Positions 52,658 to 64,000 of a stretch of DNA of 64,000 nt are shown piece by piece. A program made the translations under genes and the position numbers. This DNA comes from Brachyhypopomus gauderio (taxonomy: Eukaryota > Chordata > Actinopteri > Gymnotiformes > Hypopomidae), in contig NC_135224.1 in NCBI RefSeq assembly GCF_052324685.1, positions 22,149,451-22,213,450 of the forward strand, given 5' to 3'. Within the stretch, counting starts at the first letter, position 1. Every line of letters begins with the position of its first letter. Below the pieces are notes generated by a model. The model did not search any database and was not told the DNA's origin. It worked only from the letters and a program-made list of their open reading frames with translations.

Positions 52658-53840
52658 GGAATTAAACTGTTCTTATTCTTTCCAAAAATCCCACTGAGAG
52701 ATTCACATACAGAATGAATCTATTTCACCTGTCAGGTGTTTCCTAGTGATTGATAGTGTTACTAAAATAATGAAAGTCACTACAGCAGATCCATGCCCAG
52801 CACATAAAAGTAAAATATAAGTAGAGTCACAGAAACTCATCCACACCATCTACACCATCTACGAGGGCAATAGAAGGGAAATGTTGTTTATATAAATAGT
52901 TTGTGAACTCCAGACACTGATGTAATGGTGGATTACTCACCGAAAGGAAATGAGAAAACACTTTAGTGGTAGGCTACTTCCCCATAAATGTGGTCTTGAA
53001 CATCCTTATCCACAGAGCACTGCTCAAATGTTGGTGAATTATAAGTGGCAACATTACTGTTTCCAAAAGATAATAAAACCCACCCAAACCAGTCCAACTT
53101 GAAGCAAGGAGATGTACTGAGGATTTATTTAGCATACATGGAGGTCACCATCAGTGCTACAGTTACCCTGTTATTCCTATAGCATGCAGCAGGAGCTCTC
53201 TAAGCCTGAATGTGAAAACCTTTAGACGTTGCTAAATAAAATATATGATTTGTTGACAGCCAGTCTAGCTGTATTATTTAACATCCTGTCTTGTTTCGCT
53301 AATGTAGCCAGTGTGTCTCCTTGGCCAGTTGTGGTACATCACAATCTGCTGATGTTAAAATATATTCAATAAATTTTACTGTGTAGGTAGAGATGACTGG
53401 GCCAAAAGCCTTAGGCCACCCAACAGAATTGTTTTTAAAGCTATTTGTCATAGAAGTGTTTATTTGCTCAAAATGAGAAGTGTTCCCACACTAAATTCTT
53501 CTGCGCTTTGTCTTTTGATTTTGCTGCTGTCTTTGCCCTTTCCTCTGACCCAATGATTCCATGCAGCGTCAATCTCTGGGTCAAAGTCACGTTTTAATAT
53601 TTTTATTAAGTTGTTAAGAAAGAATTTTTGAAAGTGTTTTGTGACTCCAACGTTGAAAGGTTGGGAATCAGACCTTGCGTGTTTTTCTAAGATTTTCACC
53701 AAATGTCAACATTTCTTCAGCAAACATTTAAAAAGTGTTTGTTTAGTTTTTAGCATATCAATGTGTATCTGTGTTTATTGTATTCGTATCTATTCATGTG
53801 CCATATGTCTACATATTTGAAAGACTGCTGATTCAGTCGT

Positions 53841-54030
53841 GTGGGCCAGCAGGAGGATTGGGGGTTGAAGTAGAGGAACTGCACCCTCAGTATTCACGAC
53901 TGAAGTGCCCTTGAACAAGGCGCCAAAGGCCCACTTGCTCCCCAGACGGTGCGGTTGAAGGGGCTACCCACCGGGCATGTGTGTGTGTGCTTACAGCCTC
54001 TGGTGTGTGTGTTCACTACCACAGATGGGC
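53841..54030 (+). mobile_element. Diverged tRNA-derived SINE copy
   Basis: Shares cgactgaagtgcccttgaacaaggc, acttgctccccag and acccaccgggcatgtg with the SINE at 45138, but the tRNA head and tail have decayed. Same family, older insertion, same strand. Confidence 0.65.
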
Positions 54031-57000
54031 TTTCCACAGTATGTTGGCACTGATGCTGTTCTCATCCATTGGTGTTTTGCCCCTCTGCCTTTACAGGATG
54101 ATGGCGATAGTACTAAGCACATCTGTACAGGGAAAAGGCCACGTGAATTCCGGTCGGACTGCTCGCATTCATATGGCATGAGCACAAATTGGAAATGTAT
54201 CTGATCTAAGACCACCTATGAAAGTGACTCGCATCTTTCTTCACATATCAGATCGCTGTGCCCACACAGCCCTGAAAAAAAATCAACTCCTGTCACATTA
54301 AGGCAAAAGTTGGACTCACTTCAGCCTAGTAATGTGAGAGCAGTCAGACTTATTTTGGCTGGTTCAGGCTGAGCACCGTACACCCGTTTGGAAAGGGCTG
54401 ATTGATATCCATAGAGTTCTTAACAGAGAAATGGCTGTATCCAGACACAGCGGATATTTTACCAGTTATGTTGACTAAATAAGTGTAGAAACTTAGAGTA
54501 TATTATACTTATGTTGAATTCTGATATTATTTATGCTAAACTAAGCTATTTATTCTTCCTGGCCCAAATAAAACAGTGCTAGTGGATATTGAATGGATAT
54601 TGATAACCATGTAACGATGGCCATGGCAGGTAAGGAGAACCGGCATGAAGTACATGCCCTGTTTTCATTGTCTGAGTGTGCCATGTGTCGCTAATAGCAG
54701 GTAGATGAAGACAGATATGGAGAACCAGCAGTAGCAGGTCTCCAGGTGAAAACTTAATTGCCTTGTGCAGTTAATTAATGATGTTACAGTGATTTTGTGT
54801 TGATCAAAGCTCCCTAGTGGCTCCTGTATGCTTTGGGGCAAATGACTCATCCTCAGAAATGTTAAAACCAAACCTGTGCCCTTGCGTTTAGGAGCCTGCG
54901 CCTATGAAAACCAGAACGTTTTGGAATCGGCCGTCTGTGATATCAGCATGGGTGGCTCATGGGCTTTGGTGTGCTGTAGCTATCTCTAGATTAGCCATTA
55001 GTCTAAAAACACACAGATGATAGATTCAGCCAATGGGCACAGATCACACCTATGACATCCATAGCCACAGTGCAATATCTTTTATAATTTGAGACTAGCA
55101 AACAATTAGTGATCACATAATGAATCATTTTTTATTCATAATCATCCACATGTGAAGACTCAAATCAAAGGGAATGAGAGTGACTGTGAACCTGAAAGGT
55201 TCCTACAGGTGACGTTAACATATATATATTGTTTTGTTATGATCAACGTGTGACTTCTCTCTTCCCCTCTCCGTTGCCTATTATGTATTTAATAGTCATC
55301 ACTCTGTGATGCTCACTGATATATTTTAGAGCTATATAAATGAACACGACTGATTCATTAGCGGAGGTGTTGGTGATCTCAGAATATGAGTCTGAAGTGT
55401 GCACAACCCTGCGTGTGTAGCCTGTGGCTTGTGTGCATGTTTCTGCAGTGGCATAATTGACTGTAGGTTTACATGCTGGACTTAGCGCGTTGTGTTAGAC
55501 TCATAATGGTGTTGTGTTTCGGAGCGGTTACTTTTCCTGTGTTCGCGCGTGTGTGTACTTGTGTTTGGCATGTTGCAACAGAAATGAAAGGGGACACTAA
55601 ATTTCAGAGCATCCCTTCTGAAACGTCAAGCAACCCCATAGCACCAGCGGAAGAGAATCTCTAGCACAGCCATATGTGTTAACTCACTGACCGTTTGAAC
55701 ACTCAGGAACCAGAATGCTTTGTGTCACGCGCTTGCTGGCCAATCAGATGGTCCAGAGTGGACCTGCCCAGCCAGAGGCGAATGTGGGGAGAGCTGTCAA
55801 AAGCCATGGAATGTTTGTTTATGGCCTCCATTTTGAAGTTTAAAGGTGATCAGAGTCATAACCACACTGATACTTTCAGGACAAAATGTTTGAGATACAT
55901 AAGCAACAGGTATTTCAAGCCTTATGGGAGCTCATCTAAATGAACATTTGTCCTTGTCCATTATTTAAATGCAGGTATTCGTGGTCAACCTAACACAGAA
56001 AACCAAATATCTAAATATGGGAGGGGGAGGGGGGGGGGGGGTGGAGACCAACTATTCTCTCTTGCTAGCAGTTAAAGAATGGCTCAAGCTTTTGCCAGTA
56101 CATGTTCTCAATAGGCAGTGTGAGCAGACAGGATAGCTTAGCCACATTTGCATCATAGGAGACGAATGAGACGACAATGCAAGCCAAGTTTCACTAGGCC
56201 GTCCACACAAGTGTCAACAGTACTGGGTCTGCCAGCCGAAACTGCTGCAAGTGTCCAAAGGTAACACAGAACTTGAGTGCTTGTGTGTCTTACTGTCGTG
56301 AAAAAACCTCCCTGCTCCTAGGGACCTGTTATTTTGCTATCTAATGTGATGCATATATAGAGCTAAAACATCAATCCACTTTGCAATTGGTGTTATAGCC
56401 ACAGATAAGAATCGGTTTTAAAACATGAAGTCTCTTGGATTTTTTTGGTTGTCTAAGCACACTTTAGCAGTGAGGAGGTTGTCACTTATATAAAACACTC
56501 CAGAGTTACACTTGAGAAAATAAGATAATTACATGTAGGTTTTTCCCCAAAGTGCTTGACAGCAGTGTCTGAAAAAACATTGATATGTGAAAATGTGGCT
56601 GGTCTTTTATATTTCATATCTCCCTACCTAGCTCATAGGTTTTCCTGTTGACGTATGCTTGCAAGTCCCAATCATTGACGCATTACAAGATTATTAATAA
56701 TGACAGTAATCCTCATGATCCTTAATTAACATCTTCACATCCCAAAATATAGAGAAACATGTTAATAGCTAACATTACTGAAAATACTCATCCTTTGATG
56801 TAATCTACCCTTATTGGGGGAACAATGATCACACAGTCAACGTGAAGTTCACCACCATCTTTGCACGCAGCACTAGCATAGCTAGATAGCTAGCTACCGC
56901 ACGGATAAGCTGAGGTGGTATCACGCATGTGCTTTTCAACACGTGTCTCAACATACGTGTTTCATCTCTGTCAGCAAGCAAAAAAAAGAAAAGAAAAATG

Positions 57001-57589
57001 CCCCTTTTCTAGGTCAGCCTGCTAGGTGGTTTGGCACAAAATACAAAATAAAGATATAGGACAGAAGAAGACAGAATGAAAGAGTGGGGGAGGAGCCTTT
57101 GTAGTATAATTAGCTATCTGTCTTGTTTTGATCTGAAATCTGTCTGACATATTCTATCAAACTCCCTAATGTTATGAAACATGACTCAGAAGTATCACAA
57201 GTATCTGTATAGTGCACGCAGGAGCTAACAGTGTCTAATAATCACACATATGTATCTACGCTTCCATATACAAACCTCCCACCCCAGGTGTGCTAATAGT
57301 ACATCTGCACACAGCCCAGAGCTTTGCGCTACGCTGCTGGATGCAATCTGATGCTGACACGTTTTTCATATGCTGAGGCTGTCTGCAGTCAGCAAGCTGC
57401 CCTGGTCTCTGCCGAACATCTAATTGGATGCATTGCAATTTCAGCGAGCAGCTAGACACTTCGGAGTTTGGAATGGAGGCGTATTGATTTTCCTAAAGCT
57501 TTTGCAACTCTCTGTCTCTCTCTCTGTAGTCCTTCATCAGTTGACAGGGTCTTTTTGTCCTCTTTTGCAGTCACAAATAAATCCAAACA
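54031..57589. other. Intergenic, nothing recognised
   Basis: No gene or named repeat was recognised. A G-rich run lies at 56015-56043. Short TAAT-containing islands occur near 54960-55080. Confidence 0.4.
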
Positions 57590-57900
57590 CACCTTAATCA
57601 ATAGCAATTGAGGTCAGCTTTTTGTGGGTGTCCCCTTCGGCGGCTGGGGGCGCCCCAGGCACCTCTGCGATCGTCAATCAAGCCGCAGGTGCGAGTCAGC
57701 ATGTCAATGGGCGACATTAATGGGTTTAACGGCGGCGCGGCCGCGTGGAGTGGAGGGTTATAAGGAGGTTTCCCCCCTCGGTAATATAGAGAATTAATGA
57801 AGATGAAGAGCTTCCATAGGGCTGTGAAAGAACCCGTTGGGGGAATTGAGATCAAACCAGCGGAGGTGTAATTCGAAGTTAAATTCAGAATGAGATGAAT
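57590..57900. promoter_or_regulatory. Candidate conserved non-coding element, CpG-containing
   Basis: Sharply different from the AT-rich surroundings: ggcggctgggggcgcc, tgcgatcgtcaatcaagcc, tgggcgacattaatgggttt and ggcggcgcggccgcgtgg, then gagaattaatgaag. No coding signal in either strand. The abrupt composition change and homeobox-like sites suggest a regulatory element. Confidence 0.35.
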
Positions 57901-58329
57901 GTCATTTTACAGAGAGGAGTCATCAAAAGAGACAGCCGTGTCGCACAGAGGAGAAGGGCAGACACAGTGGCCCGCTGTGACAAAGCGGTTGTGAGAGAGG
58001 GCGTCTTTACTGTTAGGGTGTAATTTACTATGGAAGGCCAGAGGACATCTCTACTTGAACAGGCTGCATATTCCAGTAAACCCAGAAATCATCCAGAACC
58101 TGTTTGACGTCTGGGTTTATCTGGGTCTGGGTTTGTTTGCTTATCTGGTTCTTGCAAACTTCAGATCAGCTGTCCCTAAATGATTTAACTGCACCGTCCA
58201 ACTCTGCCAGTTCCAGCACATACTTGGGAAGATGCGTAAAAACATTCTCCTGTCCTGAGAATATGACAGGGCATGTATAAAGAATGAAAGTAAGTTCTGT
58301 GGAATAGTCACCACTGCAGGGAGGGCAAA

Positions 58330-58335
<6 letters not shown>

Positions 58336-58398
<63 letters not shown>
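58336..58398. repeat. (CA)n microsatellite
   Basis: An uninterrupted CA dinucleotide run. Confidence 0.98.
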
Positions 58399-58399
<1 letters not shown>

Positions 58400-61300
58400 G
58401 TACTGAAAGGCAAAATATAATTAAACTTTTCTCCCAGCAATATGTACAAACTTTGAGTTGCTCCCATCTGGCTGGTTTAGACATCGAAGCGACTAGACGG
58501 GAATAAATAAGTGGAATAAGACTTTAATAAAGTCTTAAGTTCATTATGCAATCTATGCCAAGCTTTAAATACTGCCTAGCATTACATATTCTGATCATGC
58601 ATTTGTTTATTAAAGGGCCAAACAACCTCATGTACAGCCAGTAAAACCTGTGTGTACATCTAGTGACACCCATAAAATGCACAGAAAAAGCTGCATAAAA
58701 ACAGTATTCATAATAAAGTAACCGGGTTGCTGAGTTCACTGAGTATTTCCTGTGGAACAGCAGAACCACTCAGAGAAATGGAGACAATGTATTCAGCACT
58801 GAGTCCATGTGATGTCACTCTCGCTGATCCAGAGTGAGGGACTTTACAGCCCAGAGAGGAAGGAGAAACAAATCTGCTGTATGAAATGAAAACGCAGTGC
58901 TAAATATGAAATACTCCGCAAAACACAGCGCATGGTGGGGATTAAAGTTGAGTCCTTCCACTTAATTTTGACAGTGAATTCTTCCAGTGCTTGTCCTCCA
59001 TGGCGCACCACAGGGGCGGCGGTGTATAACGGGTTAGGGTGTGTGTATGTGTGTGTGTGTCTCCTATCCCAGCACCCTTGTCATCTCTGTGACTCAAACT
59101 CTAGCAAGAGCGTGTCCGGGTCAGGTGGCACAACTGGGCCTTGTGTAACCAGAGAAGGAGGCCTGGATCCAGAAAGTCCATTTAGGCAAAATAAATAACA
59201 GTTCCACAATCTAAATTAAAGCGCTTGCTGAGATGTATCTAATTCCAGAAGCATAGATTTAGAAATTCCTCTATATTTGAGTGGATTATAACAAATGACA
59301 AGACAACAAACATCAACGGTTTTTGGAACCGGAAATATATAAGTACACGTTTACAGTCCAGATGGCTACTATAACCTACTTTTGTAGGATTGACAATGAT
59401 GAATAAGCCGTAGATTAAGAATTAGGTCACACAGGCTTCCTTAACTTACTTCAAGACGTTTTTTTTTTTTTGTTTTTTACACGTTGTCAAGATTAGAATA
59501 GATGTAGAGCTATGTGCATTTTACATCTACATTTCTGTATTTGGCAGACCCTAACAACTTTAGTCACGCTACAGTAAGAGGTGAGAATGTATGTTTGGAG
59601 TCATGCATGAGAACTGTTATTGGTAAATAAGTAACAGATTTCACTATGTGCGGTTGTTGTGTGGAACGTGTGACTTGTCAAAGGTTAAATCTAAGTTTTA
59701 GAACCTGCTGCAGACCTGATAATGCTTTGTGAATGTGGATGACTATTTCCTATCTAATATATTACTCTCAGGTGTTGTTTTTTTCTGTCATATACATGTA
59801 CAACCATGCGTGAAATTGGCAATATGGGGAAATATTGGTGTCAAAAAGGTGCATCTTATAATATTGACATTTTTAATCATTTGAATTTTTTCAATAAATG
59901 CTAGTATATGGTTTTTTTGTTCCACGCACTTGTAATGTTGAAGATTCATTTTATTGGACATAGACTTGAAATTTGTGTGCATGAAGTTTACTTATACCCC
60001 TTAAAACCCTTTGCTTCCAAGTTTTTGGTGTGTGCGCTGTGGAACTCCTGTTGGAGGACAGCCGTCTAAGCACCAGAACAGCTGTGAATTGAGCTCCACG
60101 GATGGCGGCGGTCCTTCCTGTCTTTGTCAGGGCTGAAGGAGACAAGAGAGAGATTTTTCCTGAGCAGCAAACCTGCAGTTATCACACGAAAAAACAACAC
60201 GCTGGACCTCCACCGTCTTCCTCTGCGGCCAGACGGGGAGCGTCTCAGCAGGGCTGGGTAGTAACGAGACGCGTGTCTCGCTGCCTGGCGTAAATCAGGA
60301 CACACCGGTAGCTGCATACTGTTAAGAGTTTCAGAAAAAGGCAGCAATTGTATTACTGCTATCTTTTAAAAATATGGTGACTATTAGCAGGATTATATTA
60401 CAAATTAACAAGGATGCCTTACACCTGCCCACCCGTTTCAGCAGTTCTAACTGAGCTAACGTTTGTCATTTCTCTTGTCGCACTGTGAAGATTAAGTGTG
60501 GGACTAAAGGTTCTAGTGCAGTGGCTCGACTGAAATGTCCCACTGGCCCATTGACTTGACTTAATCAACAGTTCTCTTTTAAGTAAGATTTCAGTAGATA
60601 TACAAAGCAAAGATGTAGTTAATATTTCGATAAATAACATAAAAGTATAGAGTTTGAGCAGACTCGGGTGACATGTTTCTTCATTCACTCATCAATATCG
60701 CAAAGAAAAAAGTTAACGAGCCACTCACAGCTTTACAATATTGTTCTTTCTGTCCGTAAGTGGTAGTTCTTGCTTTTAGCTCCGTGGCGCCAACATACTT
60801 CAAACACCTTCTGGAGCGTTTAACAGATATTCTGCCAGGCTCACCCTTCTCCCCCCAGAATCACACAACAGACTGCGAATGTTTAACTAGATGGAGCTTT
60901 AAACGCTGAAAGTGAGAAGCTGAGATATCACCACAGCTCTAAGTTGGACTCGGGTGAGCCAGCCCCTCACTATTTCTGTGGTCCAGTCCTCAGATGCAGG
61001 GTCATTGAAAATCTCCTTCAAAGGAAGAGGGTTTTGGGAATCTAAATCTGAGAGGCCCTGGCAAAAGGCTAAGACCAAAGGAGGACACCAAACTCCTGAA
61101 CGACTTCCCCAGCAATCCTGTCAAGGCCCCCTTCCCGTCACCCCCGCTGACCGACACCGCAAACAAAAGACGACTGTTCCTGTCTGTTTCTGTCATCACC
61201 GAACAAACACTGGATCTCCGGCAAGCTGGCCATTGTGGTCTGAGAAATGTTTAGTCTGCTAGCGCGTTGAGGAAAGGGAAAGAGCACGTCCATTGTCCTT

Positions 61301-62379
61301 GGTTTACTGTGGGAACACGTCCTCTTCTCTAACCCTTAATGACTGATGTGGACCACAAGAAGGAAAGAACAAAGAAGAGGAGAAGCTTGTGTGCAGCTGC
61401 TCTATTGGAGAACATCGTCCGGCTCGTTAAATACACCAACCATTTCAGTTTGCTTCTTGTTTAAAAGGTAGAACATTGTGAGGTTTCAAAATTTAAGAAC
61501 CAAGAATTTAAGAATCTTTTATGAATTATTTTTTTCTCTACACAAGCACGTGCTGTATGAATAGTCTCCTCAAGATGCTTAAGGAGTATTGGTAGCATAA
61601 TATGATCCACCTAGTGTTAAGGATTATCTTGAAAATATATTTGATGGGACACCTCGAAGTGAAATACTATAGTGTTCAATTTCACTATTATCATGCATGT
61701 AAAATGAAACATAATATTAGGAAGTATGTTCTCTAAAAACATTGGACCCCACTGCATGGCACAAAAAGGCACGAATATGGTTCTCTGACAGTAACCTGAT
61801 TGATGATCTTCTCACAGCCGTTTGGATGGAGCGAGTGGTGGCCATGTCTTTCTGCTTATGGTGAACACATTGAGGGGTATCGTGTACAGCTGGCCCTACT
61901 GAACTAATCCAAACAGTCTGGGGCTGCTATGGTGAAGCACCATGAGAAACCCAGCAGGATGGAGTTTGATTTAAAGGTATGTCAGACCAGCTGTTAGTGC
62001 TGTTTCATGTCCTGGAGCTATCGTTGCATCATGTGTGTCATTTTGTCGTATAATATTGAGTCAGAAGTGGGCTGTGTCCAAGGCATTACTTTGTTTTTCA
62101 TTTAATCCTTTTTGTTTTAGCAACATAGAGCACAATGATAAAACCGAAGGCCGTCTGTGCACAAAACACTGTAAACATGCAAGTGCTCCATTTGAATTTC
62201 TCCAAAAAATGTCTGGACTTTTAAAACACGCAGAGGTTCCAGTGTTATAAGAAGTGTAAGACAGTGAAAGGAACGGATTAAAATGTTTATTTGTTTGTAT
62301 TTGTTCTTGTGGACTGCGCAGTGACTCCTTCCCATAAGGAGTGTCAGATAGCACCTGTGGTCTCTAAATGGGACTCTGA
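58399..62379. other. Intergenic, nothing recognised
   Basis: Unique-looking DNA. A T-run lies at 59460-59478. Nothing resembles a gene, RNA gene or transposon that I can name. Confidence 0.4.
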
Positions 62380-62690
62380 CGTCTCCTCAATGTGTGGTTT
62401 TTCTGGATCAGCACGATTGGATCCCTCGCGACTTAATTCTGTCACTTCATTTCGCAGCTTAATGAGAACACAATGTTAATCCACTGGCTTGACAGCGTTC
62501 GACGTCTGCGATCGATCTCCCAACCTAAGCAGCGCTCCAACGTGGAGTCCGACAGCGGCCGCAATGCGTCAAACGAGAAAATGATAAAAGGGAACGATGT
62601 TGCTCTTTGGCGGGAAACCTGATGAAAGTGAAAAGATGTGAGGAGATGACGAAATATAAAAGAAAGAAAGCGAAAAATATTCTGACCTGC
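62380..62690. promoter_or_regulatory. Candidate conserved non-coding element
   Basis: A CpG-rich island in AT-rich DNA: ggatccctcgcgacttaatt, cagcgttcgacgtctgcgat and gtccgacagcggccgcaatg. It also has taatgagaac and ttaatccactgg sites. Coding potential is absent in both strands. Confidence 0.3.
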
Positions 62691-63289
62691 CACAAGTTTG
62701 TTTATATTTATGGCATTCAGAGAAGGTGCGGCATTTCAGTGGTGGAACAGTCAAACTAATATTGAACCAGGAAATATTACAACCAGGCAGTATTTTTTTC
62801 TACTCTACAGTGGTATAAAGCCTATAACTGAATTCATGATTTTTCCTTTCATATCTGTTTATTCAAATTTATTGTTAACCTGTAGCTTGACAAGAATTTT
62901 GCAGCATTTAGGTAGCCAATTAATTGTGATGTGATATGGTGAGTTTTGTTTGTTTTTGCAATCAAATAATAAAAAAGTTATATAATTCAAAATTTAAAAG
63001 AGATAAGGAGGTGGTGGAGAGTTATTCTGACTTCTCTGAGGAGCTTTGCCCAGCCATCAGCTAGAACTAATGTTCCCTTTATCTGCTCAGGGGTTGAGGT
63101 GGGACTCTTCAGTCTTCACAAGATTAAAATTGTGATGCTTGGAAATTACAAAATAATTTAATAGTTTATTGATCCTAAAACATTAGCATGTTGAAACAAA
63201 AGATATCCTACTTTAATTTTCATAATTCGTTTCAAGAACATTCTAATTAATAATGTAACAAATGTGCTTTTCAATTTACAGTCCCACAC

Positions 63290-63920
63290 TTTGAATGAGA
63301 GATTTTTAGACATTTTAGGGTCTGTCGTGCTCGAAGGTAATTTCCTGAATGGAGCTTAATTAACCTTGTTTAGCTAATGAGCTCAGTGAGGTGTAAAGAG
63401 GAGAAGGGAAAATACTCAACTGCCATGCTAGGGGTCTCCTTGAGCAGAACTAGCAAATAATGCTATTTGTAACAAGCAAATAAATTATGTCTGTGTGAGC
63501 ACGAGGAGCCAGTAATGAGGACAATGTCAATAAAAGCTATATGTCATAAGTGAATACTTCATACTTTTCAGTCAGGTCTGTATCTGTCAGGTCAACCTTA
63601 ATTTTACAACCCACAAGACTATCATGCTAGCGTAGCTAATTCTTGAACCACTCTCCTCGGCATTCTGTGATCCAGGTCTTGGAACCCCTGACTTTGCACG
63701 CTCAGGCCATTTCGACTGTCTAAACGTGTATTTATAGGAGTGCATTAGCCGGCCCTTTACTTTGTTGGTCTTGGCAGTGACATCCTTGATGTCCATACCG
63801 CCAACGGTGAGCTTTGCGCCTCACATTGTGGCGAATGCTAAGTTGTTCCACCCGCGGTCCTCTCAACAGTCAGCCGCTAATGCTTGTCCATCAAAGCTTT
63901 TTATTCGCCTCCCCTCCACG
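63290..63920. promoter_or_regulatory. Candidate conserved non-coding element
   Basis: A long repeat-free block with gcttaattaaccttg, ttagctaatgagctc, gctagcgtagctaattc and ccgctaatgcttgtcc. It is rich in TAAT and TTAG motifs. No gene was recognised. Confidence 0.3.
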
Positions 63921-64000
63921 CAGCTGGGGCTCTAATTGATTAAATATTCAAATCTGAGAGGCACGAGGCACGAGTGGAGGAGAATGTGTCTCAACATGAG

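Overview
The window is vertebrate nuclear DNA, most likely from a teleost fish. Coding segments are split by GT-AG introns, long stretches are non-coding, CA/GT microsatellites are abundant, and the repeats are of fish type: L2-like and other LINE tails, tRNA-derived SINEs, short hAT elements with 8-bp target duplications, and a BEL/Pao gag remnant. There are no operons, CRISPR arrays, phage or bacterial genes. An otophysan fish (characin, catfish or knifefish group) is a guess from the repeat style only.

Two protein-coding genes are supported, both on the + strand. The first (about 7.7-12.5 kb) is a compact 12-exon kinase gene whose chosen exons join in frame into 504 codons plus a stop. Its catalytic domain and C-tail are of the novel protein kinase C type, closest by eye to PKC-delta. 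It lacks the C2 and C1 regulatory domains. In their place are a Cys/Trp-rich and polybasic N-terminus and three tandemly duplicated small acidic exons. A CRE-like palindrome and a TATA box lie just upstream, and intron 1 carries a non-autonomous hAT element with perfect 8-bp target duplications. The second gene (about 23.8-32.6 kb) is dipk2a (human DIPK2A/C3orf58/DIA1): three coding exons that join in frame into 432 codons plus a stop, encoding a secretory-pathway, kinase-like protein.

Region by region: 1-7 kb is a graveyard of transposable elements (LTR-like sequence, two LINE fragments on opposite strands, a BED-finger hAT fragment, a 1.24-kb DNA element with an internal LTR-like insertion, and a BEL/Pao gag piece). 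7-12.5 kb is the kinase gene. 12.5-18.3 kb is intergenic with LINE fragments, a MITE and minisatellites. 18.3-23.8 kb lies upstream of dipk2a and contains an exactly periodic array of 16 x 44 bp. 23.8-32.6 kb is dipk2a. 32.6-64 kb has no recognisable gene; it holds microsatellites, SINEs, one more hAT element with perfect target duplications, one orphan exon-like segment, and several stretches that look like conserved regulatory elements. A gene-poor flank also follows human DIPK2A, so a regulatory landscape is a reasonable inference.

The most unusual item is the kinase gene: a PKC-type catalytic domain without a DAG-binding module, whose N-terminal repeat exons have diverged more from each other (about 75% identity) than the introns between them (about 92%).
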